Assembly (NCBI RefSeq): GCF_003713065.1
Contig: NZ_CP033433.1
Location: forward strand, 4,985,501 to 5,049,500
DNA: 64,000 bases
Reading direction: 5' to 3'
DNA from: Cohnella candidum
Lineage (GTDB): Bacteria > Bacillota > Bacilli > Paenibacillales > Paenibacillaceae
Both the position numbers and the translations under genes were made by a program. Shown piece by piece: positions 36,700 through 44,824 of the stretch (positions within the stretch are counted from its first letter, which is position 1; each line of letters starts with the position of its first letter). The notes under the pieces were generated by a model, which was given only the letters and a program-made list of their open reading frames with translations, was not told where the DNA came from and ran no database searches.

Positions 36700-36741
36700 G
36701 CGCACGAAACCATTCGACTTCAACAAACGGAGGAATGATCC

Positions 36742-38859
36742 ATGAGCCGCAACCGCTTTTACAATGCCCACCATGCGCCGATCGGCGCCTTCGCCAGCTT
36801 CACGCTCGGTTTCAAGGGAGCCAAGGGAGGCCTCGGCCTCGAGCTCGGCAAGCCGGCGGACCAGAACGTATACGTCGGATTGGAGTCGGCTTCCCATCCC
36901 GGCGTGTATCAGGCGCTCCCCTTCTTCCAGTCGGATGAGGACGAGAGCAGAAGGTACGACGTGGAGAAGGAAGCGGCCGGCGAAGCGGACGGCGCCCCGC
37001 GGATCGTGCCCTTCGCCGATTCCGACATTCGCCGGGAGCTGCTGCTCGGCACGGATACTTGGGAAGCCGGGGATCTGACGTTCCGGATCTACTCCCAGGC
37101 CCGTTCCGTTCCCGAGCCGTCCTCCGCATCGGAAGCGGAACTGAAGGATACGCTGGTGCCCGCCGTCTTGGCGGAGCTGACGGTCGACAACCGGATTGGA
37201 ACGAGGTCCCGCCGCGCGTACTTCGGGTACCAAGGCAACGATCCGTATTCCAACATGCGTTTTCTGGACGATACGACCGGCGGTGCCTTGAAAGGGATCG
37301 GACAAGGCCGCATGACCGCGATCGCGACCAACGACCCGGAAGTAAGGTCCGCGCTGGGCTTCGGGCTGGACAAAATCCTCGGCGCCAAGCTGGAGGAGAA
37401 CTGGAAGTTCGCGCTCGGCATGAACGGCGCATTGATCGCGGACGTCCCCGCGGGAGAACGTAAAACGTTCCGGTTCGCCGTTTGCTTCTACCGCGGCGGC
37501 GAAGCGACTTCCGGCATCGACACGCGTTATTACTACACGAAGCAGTTTGCGAACATCGACGAGGTCGCGGCTTACGCGTTGTCCCGTTTTGATGAGCTGA
37601 AGGAATCTTGCATGCAGGCGGAGCAGCTGCTGGAAGGCGCGAAGCTGAGCGACGACCAGAAGTTCATGCTCCGGCACGCCATCCGCAGCTACTACGGCAG
37701 CACCCAGCTGCTGGTCCGCGTGAACGGCGATCCGCTCTGGGTCGTCAACGAAGGCGAGTACCGGATGATGAACACGTTCGACCTGACCGTCGACCAGCTG
37801 TTTTACGAGCTGAAAATGAACCCTTGGACGGTCCGAAACGAGCTCGACCTGTTTACGGAAAGATACAGCTACCGGGATACGGTGCGTTTCCCGAACGATC
37901 CGACGGAGTATCCCGGCGGGCTGAGCTTTACGCACGACATGGGCGTCGGCAACGTGTTTTCGAGACCGGAGTACTCGTCCTACGAGATGTTCGGCATCGA
38001 CGATTGCTTCTCGCACATGACGCACGAGCAGCTGGTGAACTGGGTGTTGTGCGCGGCGGTGTATGTCCATCAAACGGGAGACCGGGCGTGGCTCGACCGG
38101 AATTTCGGCATCGTGGAGGAATGCTTCCAAAGCATGCTGAACCGCGACCATCCCGATCCGGCCAAGCGCAACGGCCTCATGGCGCTGGACAGCTCCCGTA
38201 CGATGGGCGGCGCGGAAATCACGACGTACGACAGTCTCGACGTCTCGCTCGGCCAAGCGCGCAATAACATTTACATGGGCGGCAAGTGCTGGGCCGCATA
38301 CGTCGCGCTGGAGCGGCTGTTCGGCGAGCGCGGGAAGGCGGAACTCGCCCGGGAAGCCGGCCAGCAGGCGGAACGGTGCGCGGCGACGATCGCGGCCCAG
38401 CTGACGGACCAAGGATATATTCCGGCGGTCATCGGGGAGGGCAACGATTCCCGCATCATTCCCGCCATCGAGGGACTCGTGTTCCCTTACGCGACGGGAT
38501 GCGAGGAGGCGCTTGACCGGGAGGGGCGGTTCGTCGGATACTTGAAGTCGTTAAGCACCCACTTGGCGACGGTGCTCGTGCCCGGCGTGTGCTTGTTCGC
38601 GGACGGCGGCTGGAAGCTGTCCTCCACGAGCAACAACTCCTGGCTCAGCAAAATCTACTTGTGCCAATTCATCGCCCGCCGCATCATGGGCCTGGAGTGG
38701 ATCGACGCAGGCCGCGCGGCGGATGCGGCGCACGTGGAATGGCTGACCCATCCGGAGTTGTCTTATTGGAGCTGGAGCGACCAGATCCTCGCGGGAGAAA
38801 TCATCGGGAGCAAATATTATCCGCGCGGCGTCACGAGCATTTTGTGGCTGGAGGAGTAA
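36742..38859 (+). CDS. GH52 beta-xylosidase
   Basis: The 705-residue protein has the GH52 start NRFYNAHHAPIGAFASFTLGFKGAKGGLGLELG and the segments VVNEGEYRMMNTFDLTVDQ and ITTYDSLDVSLGQARNN, which carry the candidate catalytic Glu and Asp. It releases xylose from the non-reducing end of xylo-oligosaccharides. No signal peptide is present. The ATG at 36742 has CGGAGG upstream. With GH67 it forms a small xylan-oligomer pathway; the aldo/keto reductase follows after 15 bases. Confidence 0.95.
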   Translation: MSRNRFYNAHHAPIGAFASFTLGFKGAKGGLGLELGKPADQNVYVGLESASHPGVYQALPFFQSDEDESRRYDVEKEAAGEADGAPRIVPFADSDIRRELLLGTDTWEAGDLTFRIYSQARSVPEPSSASEAELKDTLVPAVLAELTVDNRIGTRSRRAYFGYQGNDPYSNMRFLDDTTGGALKGIGQGRMTAIATNDPEVRSALGFGLDKILGAKLEENWKFALGMNGALIADVPAGERKTFRFAVCFYRGGEATSGIDTRYYYTKQFANIDEVAAYALSRFDELKESCMQAEQLLEGAKLSDDQKFMLRHAIRSYYGSTQLLVRVNGDPLWVVNEGEYRMMNTFDLTVDQLFYELKMNPWTVRNELDLFTERYSYRDTVRFPNDPTEYPGGLSFTHDMGVGNVFSRPEYSSYEMFGIDDCFSHMTHEQLVNWVLCAAVYVHQTGDRAWLDRNFGIVEECFQSMLNRDHPDPAKRNGLMALDSSRTMGGAEITTYDSLDVSLGQARNNIYMGGKCWAAYVALERLFGERGKAELAREAGQQAERCAATIAAQLTDQGYIPAVIGEGNDSRIIPAIEGLVFPYATGCEEALDREGRFVGYLKSLSTHLATVLVPGVCLFADGGWKLSSTSNNSWLSKIYLCQFIARRIMGLEWIDAGRAADAAHVEWLTHPELSYWSWSDQILAGEIIGSKYYPRGVTSILWLEE

Positions 38860-38874
38860 AGGAGAGATCGGACA

Positions 38875-39861
38875 ATGGAATACCGGGAACTCGGCAGAAC
38901 CGGTTTGAAAGTGAGCGAAATCAGCTTCGGAACGTGGGCCATCGGCGGCTCATGGGGTCAGACGGACGAGGGGGAATCGCTTCGGGCGCTGGCCAAAGCG
39001 ATCGACGAAGGCGTCAATTTCTTCGATACGGCGGACGTCTACGGGGACGGCAGAAGCGAGCGGCTGCTCGCCAAAGCGACGAAAGGCATGGAGGATAAAA
39101 TCCACGTCGCCACGAAATTTTGCCGTGCCGGCGACATTCACGATCCGCAAACCTACTCCTACGAGAAGGTAAACGCGTGGTGCGAAGCGAGCCTGCGGAG
39201 GCTGGAACGGGAGACGATCGACCTGTACCAGATCCACTGCCCGCCTCTCGCGATCCTGCAGGACGGCTCCGTTTTTGACGTTCTGGATCGGCTGCAGCGG
39301 GAAGGCAAGATCCGCGCTTACGGAGTCAGCGTGGAATCGGTGGAAGAAGGGCTTCTGTGCCTGGAGAGGCCGGGCGTTCAAGCGCTGCAAATCATTTTCA
39401 ACATTTTCCGTCAGAAGCCGATCGAACGGCTGCTTCCGGAAGCGGCGCGCACGAAGACGGGTTTGCTCGTCCGCCTTCCGCTCGCAAGCGGTCTGCTGAC
39501 CGGCAAATTCAAAGCCGGATCCGCATTCGAGGCCGACGACCATCGTAACTTTAACCGGGACGGCCAGCAGTTCAACGTCGGCGAAACGTTCGCTGGCCTT
39601 CCGTTCGAGAAAGGCGTCGAGCTTTCGCAAGAGCTGGCTTGGATCGCACGGGAGCGGGGAGGCAGCATGACGCACGCCGCGTTGCGCTGGATACTCGATT
39701 TCCCCGAGATCACGTGCGCGATTCCGGGCTTCAAAAACGTCCGGCAAGTCGAAGACAATCTGGCTTCTCTTGGCGTCCCGTCGTTTTCGGAAGCGGAGCG
39801 CGCGCGGCTGCGCGAGTTTTACGCCGCGCAGGTACACGAGCATATTCGCGGATCTTATTGA
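38875..39861 (+). CDS. Aldo/keto reductase
   Basis: The 328-residue protein is an NADPH-dependent aldo/keto reductase (AKR): EYRELGRTGLKVSEISFGTWAIGG, catalytic Asp/Tyr in FFDTADVYGDGRSE, Lys in IHVATKFC, His in DLYQIHCPP. It probably acts on a sugar aldehyde or ketone; co-transcription with the xylosidase suggests pentose or uronate metabolism. The ATG at 38875 follows AAAGGAGAG. It ends in a GC-rich terminator. Confidence 0.92.
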   Translation: MEYRELGRTGLKVSEISFGTWAIGGSWGQTDEGESLRALAKAIDEGVNFFDTADVYGDGRSERLLAKATKGMEDKIHVATKFCRAGDIHDPQTYSYEKVNAWCEASLRRLERETIDLYQIHCPPLAILQDGSVFDVLDRLQREGKIRAYGVSVESVEEGLLCLERPGVQALQIIFNIFRQKPIERLLPEAARTKTGLLVRLPLASGLLTGKFKAGSAFEADDHRNFNRDGQQFNVGETFAGLPFEKGVELSQELAWIARERGGSMTHAALRWILDFPEITCAIPGFKNVRQVEDNLASLGVPSFSEAERARLREFYAAQVHEHIRGSY

Positions 39862-39880
39862 TAGCACAGCAACACTACAG

Positions 39881-39915
39881 CCGGCCCCGAAGAGATTCCG
39901 CGGCCGGTTTTTTTA
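39881..39915 (+). terminator. Intrinsic terminator of the xylan cluster
   Basis: CCGGCC (39881-39886) pairs with GGCCGG (39902-39907) and is followed by seven Ts. Confidence 0.8.
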
Positions 39916-39941
39916 TCTTTGTAAGCGCCTCAAAAAAAGGA

Positions 39942-39971
39942 TTGACAGTGGGCGAAGGTGAACAATAAAAT
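39942..39971 (+). promoter_or_regulatory. Promoter of the lacI-type gene
   Basis: TTGACA (39942-39947) and TAAAAT (39966-39971) are 18 bases apart, directly before a LacI-type operator. Confidence 0.75.
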
Positions 39972-39976
39972 AAAGA

Positions 39977-39996
39977 AAACGGTTACGTAAACGTTT
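39977..39996. promoter_or_regulatory. LacI-type operator 1
   Basis: AAACGGTTACGTAAACGTTT is a near-perfect palindrome just downstream of the -10 box. It matches 18 of 20 bases of the second site at 41058. Confidence 0.85.
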
Positions 39997-40014
39997 TTCT
40001 GAGGAGACTACGCC

Positions 40015-41025
40015 ATGAGACCAGGAATCAAACAGGTTGCGGAACTGGCGCAGGTTTCCATCGCGACGGTCTCGCATGTCATCAACAACACGAGATACGT
40101 CTCCAACGAGATCAAACAGAAAGTATACAGCGCGATGGAACAGCTGGACTACCGGCCCAACGCGGTCGCGCAAAGCTTGCGCAGCCAGAAATCGAATACG
40201 ATCGGGCTGATCGTCCCGATCCTTCCTTCCGACACCTCCAATTTCTTCTTCATGACCGTGGCGCAGGGCATCCAAAGCACGCTGAAGAAGCACGGCTACC
40301 AGATGCTGCTGAGCAACAACACGACGGAGGAGCTGGAAGAGGAGAAGGAACAGATCAAGCTGTTCAACTCCAAACTCATCGACGGCCTGATCATCGCCTC
40401 GATCGCCGAAGACGTCGGATATTTGAACGATATCGTCCGTTCACGGTACCCGGTCGTCTTTATCGACCGCAAGCCGGAAGGCTACAACGGCGACCACGTG
40501 GTGGCCGACGGATACGGCGGATCCTTCAACGCCGTCAAGCTGCTGGCGGAGAAAGGGCATCGGCGGATCGGCTTCGTCACCGGAACGCTCGGGATTTCGA
40601 CGAGTAACGAGAGGCTGGAAGGCTACAAGAAAGCTCTTGCCGAGCAAGGGCTTCCTTATGACCCGTCGCTCGTGAAAGTCGCTTCGCCCAGCTTCGAGAG
40701 CGGATACGAATGCGCGGAGCGGCTGCTCGCCGAAGGCGGCATCACCGCGTTGTTTATCGCGAACAACGTGCTCACGATGGGCGTCATGGGCTGCCTGCAG
40801 GAGAAGAAGATCCGCATTCCGGAAGATCTCGCGGTGGTGGGGTTCGACGATTACGATTGGACCAAGATCACGACGCCGCCGCTTACCGTGATCCGGCAGC
40901 CTTCCTTCGAGATCGGCGAGAAGGCCGCGGAGGCGATGATCAAGCGGATCGAAGAGGGCCAAGACAACCCGGAATTCCGGGAATACCGCCTGCCGACGCA
41001 ATTGGTCTTGAGGGGCTCTTGCTGA
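40015..41025 (+). CDS. LacI-family transcriptional regulator
   Basis: The 336-residue repressor has the LacI helix-turn-helix and hinge (IKQVAELAQVSIATVSHVINNTRYVS...YRPNAVAQSLR) followed by a periplasmic-binding-like effector domain. The operator over its own start and a matching site before the next importer gene show autoregulation and control of the importer. The likely inducer is a fructan-derived sugar, judged from the two GH32 genes downstream. Confidence 0.94.
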   Translation: MRPGIKQVAELAQVSIATVSHVINNTRYVSNEIKQKVYSAMEQLDYRPNAVAQSLRSQKSNTIGLIVPILPSDTSNFFFMTVAQGIQSTLKKHGYQMLLSNNTTEELEEEKEQIKLFNSKLIDGLIIASIAEDVGYLNDIVRSRYPVVFIDRKPEGYNGDHVVADGYGGSFNAVKLLAEKGHRRIGFVTGTLGISTSNERLEGYKKALAEQGLPYDPSLVKVASPSFESGYECAERLLAEGGITALFIANNVLTMGVMGCLQEKKIRIPEDLAVVGFDDYDWTKITTPPLTVIRQPSFEIGEKAAEAMIKRIEEGQDNPEFREYRLPTQLVLRGSC

Positions 41026-41057
41026 TGCGGGAGCGACCCTTTTGCCGCCCTTCAGAA

Positions 41058-41077
41058 AAACGTTTACGCAAACGTTT
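41058..41077. promoter_or_regulatory. LacI-type operator 2
   Basis: AAACGTTTACGCAAACGTTT lies 27 bp before the first permease gene and nearly equals operator 1. Confidence 0.85.
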
Positions 41078-41104
41078 AAACCAAAAATCAACCGGGGAGA
41101 GAAC

Positions 41105-42049
41105 ATGCCCATGACAGCCAGGAACCGACGCGGCTCGCCGGCTTTGCACGCCCGGCTCAAAAACATCCGGAACAATTACGAGCTGTATTTCCTGATTTTG
41201 TTTCCGGTCGCCTACTTCGCGATTTTTAAATATTGGCCGATGTACGGCGTCCAAATCGCGTTCAAGGACTTCAGCGCGTCCCAAGGGATTTGGGGCAGCC
41301 CCTGGATCGGATTCGACAACTTCCAACGGTTTTTCGATTCCTACAACTTCACGGAAATCATCCGCAACACCGTGTATCTGAGCCTGCTGAACCTGGCGAT
41401 CGCGTTCCCGGTGCCCATCGCCGTCGCGGTGTTCCTGAACCAGCTTAGGCGGGAGAAGCTGAAACGGTTCATCCAGACGACCATCTATGCGCCGTACTTC
41501 ATCTCCACGGTCGTCCTCGTCGGCATGATGTTCGTGTTCCTGTCACCTTCCAGCGGGCTCGTGAACCAAATCATCCGGCTGTTCGGCGGCCAGCCCGTCC
41601 TGTTCATGGGCGAGTCGGGCTGGTTCCGGCCCTTGTACATTCTCTCCACCGTCTGGCAGGAAACGGGATTCGCGTCGGTCGTGTACCTGGCGGCTCTCAC
41701 CGGCATCGATCCCCATTTGCACGAAGCAGCCGTCGTGGACGGCGCCAGCAAATGGCAGCGGATCCGCAACATCGACCTGCCGGGCATCGCGCCGACGATC
41801 GTCGTCCTGTTCATTCTCGCGGTCGGCAACTTGATGAACGTCGGTTTCGAGAAGGCGTTCCTCATGCAGACGGACCTGAACGTCGACGTCTCCGAAATCA
41901 TACCGACCTACGTATACAAGATCGGCATCCAGCGGGCGGAGTACAGCTTCTCCGCGGCGATCGGCCTGTTCAACGCGGTCATCAATCTCGTGCTGCTCCT
42001 GTTCGTCAACAAGGCGGCCAAAAAAATCAGCGGGAACGGACTGTTCTAG
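41105..42049 (+). CDS. LplB-type sugar ABC permease
   Basis: The 314-residue protein has six membrane segments, an N-terminal LKNIRNNYELYFLILFPVAYFAIFKYWPMYGVQIAFKDF stretch typical of LplB, and the EAA loop (HLHEAAVVDGASKWQRIRNIDLPGI). ATG 41105 follows GGGGAGA; ATG 41111 is also possible. It is the first structural gene of the LacI-controlled importer. Confidence 0.92.
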   Translation: MPMTARNRRGSPALHARLKNIRNNYELYFLILFPVAYFAIFKYWPMYGVQIAFKDFSASQGIWGSPWIGFDNFQRFFDSYNFTEIIRNTVYLSLLNLAIAFPVPIAVAVFLNQLRREKLKRFIQTTIYAPYFISTVVLVGMMFVFLSPSSGLVNQIIRLFGGQPVLFMGESGWFRPLYILSTVWQETGFASVVYLAALTGIDPHLHEAAVVDGASKWQRIRNIDLPGIAPTIVVLFILAVGNLMNVGFEKAFLMQTDLNVDVSEIIPTYVYKIGIQRAEYSFSAAIGLFNAVINLVLLLFVNKAAKKISGNGLF

Positions 42050-42064
42050 AGAGGAGAGCTTCAG

Positions 42065-42949
42065 ATGAGAAACCGCAGAACGGGATCGGACCTCGCGTTC
42101 GACCTCGTCAGTTACGCCACGCTCGGCCTTTTCACGCTGCTGATTTTGTATCCGCTCTATTTCATCGTCATCGCCTCGGTCAGCGACCCGAACGGCATTT
42201 TCAACGGCGAAGTCTGGCTGTGGCCCAAAGATCTCACGTTCGACGGCTACCGGAGGATTTTCAGCGAACCGACGATCTGGACCGGTTACCGGAACTCGGT
42301 ATTCTACGCGATCGTCAGCGCCTTCGTCAGCGCGGCGCTCGTCATCATGGCGGCCTACCCGCTGTCGAGGAAAGATTTTTTCGGCCGGAACGCGTTCATG
42401 ACCTTCTTCGTCCTCACGCTGTTTTTCAACGGCGGCATCATTCCGTCCTACCTGCTCATGAAACAGCTGCATCTGATCGACACGATGTGGGCCGTCGTGC
42501 TTCCCGGAGCGGTGGACGCCTTTCTCATCATCATCGCGAAAACGTTTTTCCAGGAACTTCCGGATGAGCTCCGGGAAGCCGCCGCGATCGATGGCTGTCG
42601 GAACATCCGCTACTTGTGGAGCATCGTGCTGCCCGTCTCCAAGCCCATTCTCGCGGTCCTCGTGCTGTTTGCGGTCGTGCGCCAATGGAACGGATTTTTC
42701 GATGCGCTGATTTATTTGAGCGACGCCCACAAGTTCCCGTTGCAGCTGGTGCTGCGGAACATTCTGATCCAGAACCAGCCTTCCGGCAACCTGGTCAACG
42801 ATATCGATACGCTGCTGGCGAAGCAGCGGGTCACCGAGCTGATCAAGTTCGGCGTCATCATCGTCGCGGCGCTGCCGCTGCTGGTACTGTACCCGTTCCT
42901 TCAACGCTATTTCGTCAAAGGCGTCATGATCGGTTCGATTAAGGGGTAA
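42065..42949 (+). CDS. LplC/YtcP-type sugar ABC permease
   Basis: The 294-residue protein has six membrane segments, the EAA loop (ELREAAAIDGCRNIRYLWSIVLPVSKP) and the C-terminal GVMIGSIKG of the LplC/YtcP branch. The ATG at 42065 follows GAGAGGAGAG. It pairs with the upstream LplB-type permease. Confidence 0.94.
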   Translation: MRNRRTGSDLAFDLVSYATLGLFTLLILYPLYFIVIASVSDPNGIFNGEVWLWPKDLTFDGYRRIFSEPTIWTGYRNSVFYAIVSAFVSAALVIMAAYPLSRKDFFGRNAFMTFFVLTLFFNGGIIPSYLLMKQLHLIDTMWAVVLPGAVDAFLIIIAKTFFQELPDELREAAAIDGCRNIRYLWSIVLPVSKPILAVLVLFAVVRQWNGFFDALIYLSDAHKFPLQLVLRNILIQNQPSGNLVNDIDTLLAKQRVTELIKFGVIIVAALPLLVLYPFLQRYFVKGVMIGSIKG

Positions 42950-43068
42950 GCGTGAGCCTGAGTTCATTCTGCAAGGAGGTGGTGCCGCGGCGACGGCTTG
43001 GTTTTGGCATCGAAGTCTATGCAAAGAAAGGCAATGAGGCTTGTCATTCCAAGGGAGGTTCATCGGAA

Positions 43069-44745
43069 ATGCATAAGAAAGTGTCCACTCTTCTGGCGCT
43101 CGTCGTCGCGACGGCGCTCACGCTAAGCGCCTGCAGCGGCGGCAAAAACGAGGAAAATTCGGCTTCTCCGTCCACCGGCGCTTCTTCGGCCGGCAGCAGC
43201 GCATCGGCGTCCCCGAGCGGCGACGGCGGCGCGGCGTCTTTCCCGCTGAAACAGAAGATCACGCTGAAAGCCGTATCCCCGAGGCCGGCGCTCGCGCCCA
43301 GCGATTTCAACGAACTCGAGATCGCCAAAAAAATAGAAGCCGCGACGAATGTGCATATCGAGTGGGAGACGATCGTCGACACCGATTACCAGGAGAAAAA
43401 GAACCTGCTGATCGCCAGCGGCAGCCTGCCGGATTTCTTCTATGGCGCGGGATTCTCCGACGCCGAACTGATGAAATACGGCAAAGACGGCACCATCATC
43501 CCGCTTAACGACCTCATCGATAAACATATGCCGAACCTGAAGGCGCTTTTCGACAAGCGGCCGGACTTGAAAGCGCTCGTCACCGCCCCGGACGGCAACA
43601 TCTACTCATTGCCGAGCGGCGAAGAGCTCGGCACGGGCCAAGAGACGATCGGCTCCAACCCGGATTTCCTGTACATCAACCAAGACTGGCTGGATAAGCT
43701 GAAGCTTTCCATGCCGACGACGATCGAAGAGTACCACAACGTCCTCAAGGCGTTCAAAACGCAGGACCCCAACGGCAACGGCAAAGCCGACGAAATCCCG
43801 CTGACGTTCATGAACGCGTTCTGGACGGGGGACATCGGCTATCTGTTCGGCGCCTTCGGCATGCCGGACAAAACCTATCAGCCGGGCAACAACGCCTACG
43901 CCGAGCACCTGAACGTGGACAACGGCAAAGTATCGTACGCCGCCGTCCAGCCCCAGTTCAAGCAAGCGCTGGCCTATTTCCATCAATGGTTCGAGGAAGG
44001 CTTGGTCGACAAGGAGTCCCTCACGCAGGACGTCACGCAATATTTCGCCAAAGGCAAAAGCGATCCGGAAACGCTCGGCTCGTTCCTGTGGTGGGACCAT
44101 ACGGACGTCGTCGCCGACCGCGACAAGCATTATCCGATCGTGCCGCCGTTCAAGGACATGGTCGTCAAATTCAACAACGGCGGCTCGGGCGTCGGACGCG
44201 GCGGTTCCGTCATCACGAAGGACGACAAAAATCCGGAGCTGACGGCGCAATGGCTGGACTACCTGTATGAGCCGCACACGGCGGCCGAAGTCCGTTGGGG
44301 TCCGGTCGGCGTCTGGTTCGACCAGGACGCGAGCGGCAAACTCGTGCAGAAATCCGACCTGCAGAATCCGGGCGAATTCCGCCAGAAAGTGCAGCTTGGG
44401 CCGAGCGCGGCCGGCGTCATTACCGGCGAAGATTTCCAAAAGGTCGTCGCTCCGGAAGCGCGCGCCCAGCAGCGGATGGACGACATCAAGAACATTTTCG
44501 TTCCGCAGATGCAGAAGGAGAAGTTCCCGGACATTTTCTTCACCGAAGACGAGCTCAAAAAGATCGAACAGCTTAAGCCGGACATTCAGACGTTCACCGA
44601 CTCCCAGCGCGCGAAATTCCTGTTGAACGGCGTTACGGACGGCGAATGGGATCAGTACGTGGATAAATTGAAGAAAATGGGTCTCGACGATTTGCTGAAG
44701 ATTTACCAAGACGGTTACGACCGTTATATGGCCGCGCAAAAATAA
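43069..44745 (+). CDS. LplA-type lipoprotein solute-binding protein
   Basis: The 558-residue binding protein has a lipoprotein signal (MHKKVSTLLALVVATALTLSAC, lipid-bearing Cys22) and a large LplA-type domain, longer than MalE relatives as usual for LplABC systems. The ATG at 43069 follows AAGGGAGG; the upstream in-frame extension has no ribosome site. Its operon position (after the permeases) and the GH32 genes downstream point to fructo-oligosaccharide uptake (inference). Confidence 0.93.
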   Translation: MHKKVSTLLALVVATALTLSACSGGKNEENSASPSTGASSAGSSASASPSGDGGAASFPLKQKITLKAVSPRPALAPSDFNELEIAKKIEAATNVHIEWETIVDTDYQEKKNLLIASGSLPDFFYGAGFSDAELMKYGKDGTIIPLNDLIDKHMPNLKALFDKRPDLKALVTAPDGNIYSLPSGEELGTGQETIGSNPDFLYINQDWLDKLKLSMPTTIEEYHNVLKAFKTQDPNGNGKADEIPLTFMNAFWTGDIGYLFGAFGMPDKTYQPGNNAYAEHLNVDNGKVSYAAVQPQFKQALAYFHQWFEEGLVDKESLTQDVTQYFAKGKSDPETLGSFLWWDHTDVVADRDKHYPIVPPFKDMVVKFNNGGSGVGRGGSVITKDDKNPELTAQWLDYLYEPHTAAEVRWGPVGVWFDQDASGKLVQKSDLQNPGEFRQKVQLGPSAAGVITGEDFQKVVAPEARAQQRMDDIKNIFVPQMQKEKFPDIFFTEDELKKIEQLKPDIQTFTDSQRAKFLLNGVTDGEWDQYVDKLKKMGLDDLLKIYQDGYDRYMAAQK

Positions 44746-44756
44746 TAGGGTTGGAC

Positions 44757-44789
44757 ACAAGCCGGAACGGCTTTTCCGTTCTGGCTTGT
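44757..44789 (+). terminator. Intercistronic hairpin before the GH32 genes
   Basis: A 14-bp stem (44757-44770 with 44776-44789, one G-T pair) and a CTTTT loop. There is no T run, so mRNA stabilisation or partial attenuation is more likely than full termination. Confidence 0.6.
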
Positions 44790-44824
44790 CACCTATCGGG
44801 AACGCGGTTTTCGGAGGGATTCGC

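Noticed and set aside
36580-38412. 610-codon minus-strand frame opposite the GH52 gene
   Set aside because: The translation is Arg/Val-rich low-complexity text typical of antisense frames; the plus-strand GH52 motifs are unequivocal.
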